Below, piece by piece: positions 55,461-64,000 of a stretch of DNA of 64,000 nucleotides. The notes under the pieces are model-generated. The model worked only from the letters and a program-made list of their open reading frames with translations, was not told the origin of the DNA and did not search any database. The position numbers and the translations under genes are program-made. Source of the DNA: Phyllostachys edulis (lineage: Eukaryota; Streptophyta; Magnoliopsida; Poales; Poaceae); NCBI GenBank assembly GCA_036346405.1, contig CM070568.1, positions 34,630,820-34,694,819 on the forward strand. The letters are read 5' to 3'. The stretch's first letter is position 1. Every line of letters begins with the position of its first letter.

Positions 55461-56181
55461 CTTTCTACATAAAGACACCAGTAATTACATAGCTCACCCA
55501 CATACACCGCCCTTTCTTTCCTTTTTCTTCTCCCCCTCTTTCCTTTCTTTTTTCCTTTTCCTTCCATGTTCCTCCCACACGCCTCTCCCCCCCCCTCTTT
55601 CCTTTTTCTTTCTTCCTTCTCCCTCCTCCCCGCACTCCTTCAGTGCTTCCTTCTCTTCCTCCTCACGGCAGCCTCCTCCACCGGATGCCGCCGCCTCCAC
55701 ACAAGTCGCCACCCTCCTCGCCAGATCCCCTCGGCTCCTCCATCGCGTAGCCACACCGCGCACGAAGGGCCGCCTCCGATAGCTCCTTCCTCTTCGCTGC
55801 CGCGGCCGCCTCCACCCCGGCTGCCTAAGCCGTTTCTTCCCGGACCGGAGCACAGATACAATCACCACGTGCTCCTGCTCCTCCTTCGGTGGCGACAGGG
55901 ATCCACCTCCCACCTCCTTGATCTGCTCCCCCTCTCTCTTCTCTGACCTGTAGACTCCCCCTGCTCCCTGTGCCCTCCGACGTTTGTCTTCACCGGATCC
56001 TCCTGCTCCTGCACCGACGGTGATCGCCCTTGGCTCGCCCGCCCGCAACCCGGCCGACCACAGTCCGCTCCCATGCGACGGGGTCACCGAGGACCACGCG
56101 CGACGTGACAACAGCGGTCGGCTGATCGATGTAAGGGTTTTACTCTGGTTTAGGGATTGGGATGGATTAACTTTGATACCA
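55461..56181. other. Pyrimidine-rich then GC-rich sequence, no recognised gene
   Basis: 55500-55640 is C/T-rich on the plus strand and 55640-56110 is GC-rich. Frames are open on both strands but compositional. It may be the internal region of a small non-autonomous retroelement (see 56182). Confidence 0.4.
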
Positions 56182-56260
56182 TGTAGCCCCCCTCCTTGCC
56201 AAATATTACTGTCCGACTCGCACAAATTAGACTTTCATCTAGACTCTAATATCTCCAACA
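56182..56260 (-). mobile_element. Candidate short LTR (TRIM-like)
   Basis: On the minus strand a 79-bp segment starts TGTTGGAGATATTAGAG, ends GGGGCTACA and is followed at once by TGGTATCAAAG, a primer-site-like motif. No second copy was found, so this stays a candidate. Confidence 0.3.
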
Positions 56261-56917
56261 CAAACCATTCACCAAAATATCCGGTTGCACATTTGCAATA
56301 TTAAGGAGGGAATACATTTTATTGATTTTGTTACTGCAATTGTCTACATCAGCTACAACATGCGAGGAAAACCGCTAGTAGGTGTACTGTACAACATGTG
56401 ATGAAAAAATGTGTGTACAAGTTGAATTCTACTCATGGCTGAGACTAACAGTAACAAATGGGTGTTTCCTAAGTGTATGTTGTATGGAATCAAAATGTCG
56501 CAGCATCTTCAGGGCATTTCAGCCAACTAGGTGCCCACTGCTCCGCTCCCCACCCTTTTCCTGGCTGCGTTGGAGCTTCATGCTTCGTCGTCCATTATCT
56601 GCAAGATAAGATTGGAGTGTTGTATGTAGTTTCATTTCATTGTAGCAGGACTGCAGGAGTTCTATTCAGATTTTGAAGTACCATCCAGATAGTTGAGTCG
56701 TACACATTTGTTTGCACAATGAGTCAATGATGATGTAACATCATATCTGGAGTTTAGGGCTATTTAATGTACGTTCTTTAGACCTTGATATTTGTAATTG
56801 TAAAGATTGTGAATTGGCAAAAAGTTCTTGCCAGGAATTTCAGAGATGTACCAGTGCTCCAGTATGGAAGTCAAACACTTTTGAACTCTAATATCTTTCT
56901 TTAATAATGATTAATAC

Positions 56918-59900
56918 TTACATTGGTTGAACTTGGAAGTTGGGATCGAACACGAAGAGTTCCCTCTGCTCATCTGTTGGATTTGCCAACCACCGACAGA
57001 ACATCCATGCTGCCCCAGCAACTGATGACACGGACAGGATTGCCAAGAAGCCGAAATGAGAGACGTCGTTTGCAATGATAGCCACACCAAGCATGACTAA
57101 CTCTGCAAGGCTTGCAATAGAAACCTCCATTCCTCCAATAAGATTTGCTTTTGAAGCAGGAACTCCTGTTTGGAGAATCTGTGTCCCCACAACATCGTAT
57201 GACATGTGCCCTAACCGAGATAATGCCTGCAAATTAACATAGGATAGGCACAGGGATTAATATATGGCGTTTGGCTAAATTTTATCAAAAAAGGGGATTA
57301 GTAGTTAAGATTTCATCCTCACAATGGAAGCGAGGAAGATAAGTAGAGGTGTTCGCTGCGAAATAGAACCAGCCCAATACACTGTGAGAGCAACTGATAG
57401 AACTGAAGCTTGAAATATCAATCCAGCTGCTCCCGCCTAGTATAACATAGGTCATTTGTGTCAAAATTGTAACAGAAAATATAGATATAAAACAAACAAA
57501 GTATAGGTCCAACCTTTAGAATTCCAACTCTTTTCACCAGGCTTGAGGAGATGAATGTAGCAACAAGACCCATGATAGAACACAATCCGCTAAAAGCACC
57601 AACGATGGATGGACTAATACCTATTAAACATCGATAACTATGTCACTAGAGACTTTTCTGGGAGTTATGAATTTGGGCTGGAGAAGTGAAACCTACCACG
57701 ATGCATCAATAATGCAGTCATTATGGCACCAGGAGCAAGAGCTACATTGAAATTTAGAAACACGGTAGCTACACTTGCAGGTAGAACTGTCTGCTGCTTA
57801 TACTCATTCCAGCCATGTCTGATAGCACTCAAGCCATTTTGAACTGAAGGTTAACGAGAATATTAGACCATCTGAAAAAGTGAAAGTAAATAACTAAACA
57901 ATGATCTAACATCCTCACCTATCTTGCGCACATCCAACAGATCAACACAGATAGATTCATCAACGGGGGTTCTAGAGGAATCGAGCGCATGACAGGAGAT
58001 GCTGTTAATTAGTTGACCCAACATAACCTGAAAGTCCATAAAACAACTTGTGAGCAAGCTACATCTAACAATTAATATTCCACCTTAAGAAGACATATGT
58101 GGTATACCAGAACAGGAAGGCTGCATATCATTAGGCCACAAGAAATCTTCAAACATGTTACAGGACGGTATTTGGACAGCAGAAGGCCAAAAACTGAAGC
58201 ACCAACCATCTGCGATCATCACAATTTTTTCCATGTTATGTAAATACGAATTGCCAGCTCAAAACAAGAGGTCGTGCCAAGTGATTAGTGAATAGAGAAA
58301 AGGATAACCAAAGACACCAAACGATCAACCTTGTCATGTGATGAAGTCTCCATAAATTAAAGAAGATGTTGATATGCATACTTGAGAACGTTAGAAGCAT
58401 CTCACCTCACAAATAAGATCAAGTCGATTAAGCACAGCATTGGCTTGAGCTAATGCAACAGGCCTGTTTGTTCCTGCTAACTACACAGAGAGAAAAAAGA
58501 CCAGTAAGGGCGAAAGTAGATCAAGTCGATTCAGAAGTATTTTTTACCCAAAAAAAAAGTACAACATTTTTATGTTGTATATTTGTTTGTTCCATTTCAC
58601 AGTATTTATTTTCTATGAGGAAAATCACCAACTATTCCAATCAAAGAAGGCAGCACATTATTAAAACTAAAATGAGGACTAGCAACCCTACCAACACAAC
58701 CCAGTCCCGCTCCATGGCAACTCCTAGTGCCAATCCTGCGAGCCTTTCAATAGCTCCAGCTGCTACTAATGCAAAGAACCAAGGTTTGAGAAGCACAGCT
58801 GTTGTAGAAGCATGGCTCACGTTCGTGAGAGCATAGATGACCATTGCAGCTGACATCAACTGGGTGGCTACCTGCCAGACCAGGTTGCACAAAGAACTAG
58901 CGTCATTTCAATTTTTTGCAATGTCTATGGAATCTGTACTGAGTTGGCTGCTTCGCCCATAATCTTAGAAATTTAAGATAAAGACAAGCACCTGGACAGC
59001 AGTCAATCCTGTGTACATGGGTATTCGAGGGAAATGGTCCATAAGTTTGCCAACTATCGGTGCCCCAATAAAAACTGAGAGCTGGAAGTCATCAAATAAA
59101 TTAGATTATTGATATGAAGATCTCTCTTGAATCTAGTACAATGCAAGTACCTTTGTGAAGAAGCCGACGATAGCCACAGGCAGTAGGCTTGGATGAAGAA
59201 TTGCCAGAGCAGCAGGCCAAGCGAAATTCCACAGTTGCTCCACTAAGTTGCCAAATAAGTAGCTAGCATATAGCACTGCGTGATTTTTATATAATGTTAA
59301 ATGATGTTAAAATTCCATGATCATATATGTCAAAAGTAAAAACAAATTGTTGGGGATCAAATCAATTATTGTTCCTGGTAGTCACATGCTATGCCTTGAA
59401 ACAATAATCAGCTGCCAAATATGAAAGAGTAATATAGCAGATATTTTGGCCAAATGTATCTATTTTCGTCAAAAAAGCAAACAAACTTGCTCGGTACAGC
59501 CACATAACTTAAAGGTGTAACTAGTACATACTACATAAAGCTAATGCAACGGCATGATCAGGAACAACTCTCATACCATACAGTCCAGCAGGGTGAGCTG
59601 GAGTGGCGGCCAATGTATGCTGCTCTCCTTCAGACAAAACCTCCATTAAAAAATTAAAAAGACTATTACAAGACAATAAAAAATAGTATCTAACAGAGAA
59701 AATTGGAAAGGAAAGAAGAACCATACTGGTAACTCTTCAAATTCGGCATGGGAAGCCCTCTCATGCAGCGGAAAAGGACTAGAATCTAGAACATCTCCTC
59801 GGATATGAACAACTGGAATGGAGCAGCCCGGTGGTAATGACGGGTGATCGTCGAAACCCTCTTCTATATTTACATTACTAACATCGACCTCAACATTTGT

Positions 59901-61436
59901 TGCATAACACTTTGGGACAAAAGTGTTTAACCTGGTAAAATATTGACATGTTAATGATCTCTTGTCAAAGGCTTAAATCTACAAACGTTTCAAGAACAAA
60001 TATCTAGGAAGTTCCATACCAATTTAAACATCACAACACAATAACATAAGCGACATCACATATAATAGCAGCTTATGTTTTAATTCGATCATTCTCCCTC
60101 GATGATTCCATTGGATATTTGGAAGTAATTATCTATTATTAATCAGCACGCTTGCTCAAGTGAGAACAACATACTAAGAGCATCTTTAGTGTATTGAACC
60201 GATGTCGATTTAAAGTTATGCCACGTAAACATTCTAGGAACTAAGCTTATTTTTCTCTAATGTATTGAACCGATTCCTACTAATAACTGGGACCCACGTT
60301 ACATTAAAAAACTATAAAATAATAATATCCTCTCTCAACCGCACTCTCTCCTATATAGTTGTTTAATGCTCATATGAGTTGTTTAATGCTTTGAATCGAC
60401 TCCTAGGTAGAGTCCGGTTCCATGCATTTTTTTTTGGAATCGACCCCTCCAATGTATTGAATCGATTCAATGCCTTCTCTCTCCTCGTTTGAACCGGCTA
60501 AAACACAACATTGGAGATGGTCTAAGAGCATCTTTAGTGTATTGAACCGACATTGATTCAAAGTCATGCCACGTAAGCATTCTAGCAACTGAGTTTGTTT
60601 TTCTCCAATATATTGAACCGATTCCTACTAATAACGGGGACCCACGTTACATTAAAAAACCACAAAATAATAATATCCTCTCTCAAACGCACTCTCTTCT
60701 ATGTAGTTGTTTAATGCTCATATGAGTTGTTTAATGCTTTGAATTGATTCCTAAGTAGAGTTCGGATCCATGCTTTTTTTGTTGGAATTTACCCCTCTAA
60801 TGTATTGAATCAATTCAATGCCTTCTCTCTCCTCATTTAAACCGGCAAAAACACAACATTGGAGATGGTCTAACTACGCACAAACACTAACTAATAAGTA
60901 ATAACTAATCCCAACTCCTCACAATTTCATTCTATTTGAATTTCCCAGTGCTACAATAACAAAAATAAAACCATGTCTCGCAGTACCAGCACCACCGCAC
61001 TTCCTAATTGCTACATCATATTTCCAGAGAAGCACAAATCTGGCTCACCTGCAACCTCTTCAACACCAACAACAAACCAAGAATCCGAAGGAAGCAATTT
61101 CCCCAACCACCAAACTTCCACACCCTACCAATTTCTTTCCCGCCTCAGATTTCTCATGCTAACTTTCCCCCCATCGAGCGCGCAATTGCATCAAGCTTCC
61201 AAAGAAGCCATTTTTATCAAGGGAAGCAAACTCCTCACATCACACACCAAAAGTACCCAAAGGAGCCGCCTTTGCGACGCCAAATCACCGGGTATTCAGT
61301 TATTCATTCACCTGAGGGCGGGGACGCGTGGGGAGGCGGGCCTCAGGCGCAGCCTCGACACGCCGGAGGAATACCGGCGGCCAAGAGGGGTCTCCGGCGA
61401 GGCGAGGAGGGCGGCGGCGGCGGTGACCATCCCCAT
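56918..61436 (-). CDS. IREG3: Ferroportin-family transporter, SLC40A3/IREG3 type, plastid-targeted
   Basis: Thirteen exons on the minus strand: 61436-61312, 59931-59727, 59640-59532, 59275-59151, 59081-58992, 58871-58692, 58480-58406, 58209-58108, 58027-57919, 57843-57697, 57620-57514, 57436-57323, 57226-56918. All have GT-AG borders; the lengths sum to 1797 nt (598 residues plus stop). The N-terminus (MGMVTAAAALLASPETPLGR, then basic and Ser-rich) is a typical chloroplast transit peptide. Family marks are YLFGNLVEQLWNFAWPAALA, LLPVAIVGFFTK, VGKLMDHFPRIPMYTG and the final ALSRLGHMSYDVVGTQILQT; many hydrophobic segments indicate 10-12 membrane helices. Arabidopsis MAR1/IREG3 is an organelle-envelope ferroportin linked to iron homeostasis and aminoglycoside entry. 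No break is visible and the start has a good context (GCCATGG). Confidence 0.93.
60176..60521. mobile_element. MITE copy 1 in intron 1 of the ferroportin gene
   Basis: 346 bp. It starts AGAGCATCTTTAGTG and ends CATTGGAGATGGT, which is roughly the inverted start. CTA stands before it (60173-60175) and after it (60522-60524). Near-identical to 60525-60869. Confidence 0.75.
60525..60869. mobile_element. MITE copy 2, head-to-tail with copy 1
   Basis: 345 bp, same ends and orientation as copy 1. CTA lies on both sides (60522-60524 and 60870-60872), so the two copies share one trinucleotide between them. The unit contains AACCGATTCCTACTAATAAC and AATGCTCATATGAGTTG. Confidence 0.75.
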
Positions 61437-61521
61437 GGCTCCTTTGCGGCGGCGGTGGCGCGACTACTCATGCATGCAGCCACTCCAGGACTGGACGGCG
61501 GCGGAGGGTTCGGGCTCAGCA

Positions 61522-61544
61522 GAAGCTTCCAGAAGTTTCTGGAA
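61522..61544. promoter_or_regulatory. Five-unit heat-shock element upstream of the ferroportin gene
   Basis: Five perfectly spaced alternating GAA/TTC triplets, each separated by 2 bp, start at 61522 and end at 61544. This is the consensus binding site for heat-shock factor trimers. It lies 86-108 bp upstream of the ATG on the minus strand, so it is either in the promoter or in the 5' UTR depending on the real transcription start. Confidence 0.65.
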
Positions 61545-61662
61545 GCGTAGCCCACTAGCCTTATCTTGATGAGGCGCAGGCGGAGAGGAGAGCGGGGCAA
61601 AAAGAGAAGGGGGGGGGGGTTGCCAAGTTGCCAACTGAGGCGGGAAGAGAGAGGGCGAGGGG

Positions 61663-61668
61663 ATATAA
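61663..61668 (-). promoter_or_regulatory. Possible TATA box of the ferroportin gene
   Basis: TTATAT on the minus strand, about 230 bp upstream of the ATG, followed by a CT-rich leader. Weak by itself. Confidence 0.3.
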
Positions 61669-61869
61669 CGGGTTTTACCAACCGTCTGATTTAGATCGGA
61701 TGGATGGTGTTTTTTCATGATTTGTTGTGAATTGTGATGGCCGATGGGAGAGTGAGGAACAGAGGAGGAAGGAGAATTCACAGCGAGAAATGCGATACAA
61801 CGTTTTAAGTTTGTCGAGGTTTCTTTTTCCAAAATCAAGTTTGGGGAACTCAAACTCTAGTAGCAGCAT

Positions 61870-62500
61870 GTAGAGAAGTTAACTGTCAGTCACTTTATTT
61901 TTGTAAAGCGTGTATCTATACTTCGTGAGACCCTAAAGTATGTGTAAATTTTTTAGTATGTATTGTAGATGAACACATGCGTGATGCGTGTCTGTACATC
62001 CTCCTTGTATTCTTAAAAAATAGAAAACATATCTATATAATTTTTTCCCAGTTTGTTTAGTGTATAAGTACGACGTCCTGACTTGCGACTCTTTGCACGG
62101 ACGCACAAATTAACGTGCACGATATTTTTTTTGCAATGATAGATGCGTGCGTGCGTCAGACGGCCGGAGAGGCGGCGTAAACCAGGTAGAGGTAGTATAG
62201 CGGCGCGGATCTTTCCACGATGCGCGCCGCCCAGCCACAGATGAAGCTGCAACGCAGCCGGCCGAGAGAAAATTGCACTGAACTCCCCCCTCCTTTCTGT
62301 GGAATCCAGCCATGTGGCTTCTACTTTCCGGAAGCTGTGCGTGAGGCTTTCCTCTTGACGTCGCGTGAAATCACTTTTCCAAGTGGCAAGGCATGGTCAC
62401 TGTCCTCTAGGTTCATCCGCACACAGTTAACACCATTTGGGTGTAGTACCTTCGTATCAAAATACGACTGACTCCGGTTACAAACGAGGGACGAATTTTT
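61870..62500. other. Upstream intergenic, nothing recognised
   Basis: No frame with a recognisable product. 62130-62290 is GC-rich with short frames on both strands. Confidence 0.4.
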
Positions 62501-62509
62501 TATTTAAAT

Positions 62510-62800
62510 AATCTATTTTTTATTCTAAATTACAAATATATTCCACCGACTTTTTTTTTTACGGAAATATTCTCATCGTCGCCAATCGTTGGGCGATCGG
62601 ATCTCGTCATTGGGCGATCGGTTTCGTCGCCGAACCATTGGGCGACAGGATCTGCCCCGCACGATCAATCTCGCCATTGGCGATTGCATCTGTCATTGGC
62701 GATGTGTTCTGTCGCCGAACCATTGAGCGATCGGGTCTGTCATTGAAGCGATCGTTCCAATCGCCAATGGTTCGGCGACAGAGCCTGCAGGTTGTTTTGT
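62510..62800. repeat. Repeat cluster with GTCGCC...GGCGAC motifs
   Basis: GCCGAACCATTGGGCGA-like units recur in both orientations (62585-62790), the last in reverse (CGCCAATGGTTCGGCGAC at 62763-62780). An AT-rich lead-in stands before them (62497-62570). It resembles the end of a non-autonomous DNA element, but no matching far end was found. Confidence 0.45.
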
Positions 62801-63570
62801 TGTTTTTAAATATTGTTTAATTGAGTTGTAATGAATATTACATTTTCTAGGTGAACTAAATTTAGCAAATCTGATTGTGTCATGATATTTATTTTGAAAA
62901 TAATAGTGTTGTGACGCTGTTAGTTGGTCTGTTTGTTATTTTCGTAGAATATGATAGGTATGAAATTTGTCAGAGTCGCAATAACATTTTTTGATCGTTG
63001 TATATTGTTGTAGTCGCTAATTTTCTCGCTGAATTTTGTGAGGACGATTGAGACAAGAATGAGTTGTAAGTAGAAAGGTAAGTGATATTACCGTGAGGAA
63101 GGAGTCTCTCCTCGACGGGAAGGTCGTATTTTATGGACCTAATATGAGAATATGAGTAAAGGGCCGAGAACGCTCGTTGTGATTATGAAGATGCTTTAAA
63201 ACATGGAGGATTCAATGTCGGTGCGAATGGTTCTTTTCGGGATTGCACTAGAAGAGGCATACTTGCAATATAGTCTTGCTTTGATGGCTTAGTGGAGACA
63301 CGTAACCGTAACTACATTAGAGTCCGCGATGTAAGCACGTGACACGTAGTCACATGGCATGATGGTTCGCTAATTGCTTTAGTCAAACTCGCTACTACTA
63401 CGGTACATTGTGATGTATATCCCACCATGTAAGTATACATGCCTTTAGGGATAGTAAAAAACATGGGGGTAGGATCGGGAGTACTACGTAATGACCTAAC
63501 CTCATCGTGGGACCGGGCCATTTTCCTTCCTTGCTAGCTCGGCGTTGAACTCTCGCCGCCTTCCCTTCCC
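62801..63570. other. Intergenic, nothing recognised
   Basis: Short frames only; no RNA gene or repeat end identified. Confidence 0.4.
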
Positions 63571-64000
63571 TTGTCGCGGATCGCCCACGCCGGTGGTATG
63601 TCGAAGTCGCCCATATCCTGCGGTTCGATGATGTAAGTGCACCGTATAATGAGAATCGTGAACGTAAGAAGGATTTAACTTAATAACTAACGTCGTGGAT
63701 ACGGATTCTGGTAGGCGGCCGGATACGCTGTGGCGTGCTCACCAAGATGAGCCTTTCCTTGCCCTTGTCACGGATCGCCCACGCCGGTGGTATATCAAGT
63801 CGCCCATGTCCCGCGATTTCATCATGTAAGGGCACCGTAGTGAAAATCGTAAGAAGGATGTAAATTGTTCATAACTCACGCCGTCCATACGGATTCTGGT
63901 AGGGGCGACGGATACGCCAGTGGGCGGCCGGGTCAACCGCTCGAGCCTTTCCTTGCCTTTGTCGCGGATCGCCCACGCCGGGCCGGTATGTCGAAGTCGC
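63571..64000 (+). repeat. Tandem repeat, period 194 bp, at least 2.2 copies, cut by window end
   Basis: Units start with TTGTCGCGGATCGCCCACGC at 63571, TTGTCACGGATCGCCCACGC at 63765 and TTGTCGCGGATCGCCCACGC at 63959, so the spacing is exactly 194 bp twice. Each unit also contains GAAGTCGCCCAT-like, ATCATGTAAG.GCACCGTA and CATACGGATTCTGGTAGG. The third copy has a small insertion (CCGGGCCGG). Confidence 0.85.

Noticed and set aside
55494..56225. 243-codon open frame on the minus strand
   Set aside because: Arg/Glu/Gly-rich translation of a polypyrimidine and GC-rich stretch, with no conserved pattern.
56182..56260. A complete TRIM retroelement
   Set aside because: Only one LTR-like copy with a primer site was found; kept as a low-confidence feature only.
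63571..64000. CRISPR-like array
   Set aside because: The unit is 194 bp with no short repeat/spacer pattern, and the window is plant nuclear DNA.

Overview
This window is nuclear DNA of a grass (Poaceae). The evidence is GC-rich monocot-style exons, spliced plant genes, and grass transposon classes: CACTA/En-Spm with a captured C48 protease, Ty3/gypsy and Ty1/copia elements primed by initiator tRNA-Met, an L1-type LINE, a Pack-MULE, PIF/Harbinger-like, hAT-like and Helitron-like elements, and small MITEs. I cannot name the species from sequence alone. Most of the window is transposon sequence. Only two host genes look intact, and I could phase both exon by exon.

Layout. 1-8619: the right part of a decayed CACTA transposon (TNP2 transposase, then a second gene with a Transposase_24-like region and an Ulp1/C48-like protease), with an internal repeat of its own 3' end and a tandemly duplicated terminus. 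9786-15935: gypsy element 1, with matching 383-bp LTRs and all three of its pol aspartates that I checked mutated. 15936-21332: low-gene sequence with a hairpin MITE (17303-17568), an hAT-like element (18284-18873), one intronless ORF on the minus strand (19491-20009) and a probable Helitron 3' terminus (20230). 21333-24173: a Harbinger-like element (TSD TAA) carrying the 3' part of a TCP transcription-factor gene, including a decayed miR319 site. 24174-26730: minus-strand gene fragments that join AMSH-type deubiquitinase exons to PEX14 exons.

26998-28923 (minus): an intact three-exon HOOKLESS1-like GNAT N-acetyltransferase gene. 31379-36258: a copia element on the minus strand (TSD GAGTG). 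36649-52640 is a deep nest: LINE, then an LTR-type repeat, then a Pack-MULE carrying cation/H+ exchanger (CHX) exons (39521-50957, TSD TTATTAAAA), then gypsy element 2 (39991-49557), then a solo LTR (44672-46793, TSD ATTTG). 52.9-55.46 kb: a second, truncated copia element on the minus strand.

56918-61436 (minus): an intact 13-exon ferroportin/SLC40A3 (IREG3/MAR1-like) gene coding for 598 residues. Its first intron holds two head-to-tail MITEs, and a five-unit heat-shock element lies about 90 bp upstream of its ATG. 61.9-64 kb is non-coding and ends in a 194-bp tandem repeat cut by the window edge.

The two intact genes show no functional link. The main interest is transposon archaeology: three separate captures of host gene pieces (CHX; TCP; AMSH plus PEX14), catalytic residues lost one by one in autonomous elements, and nonsense codons that are mostly C-to-T changes.
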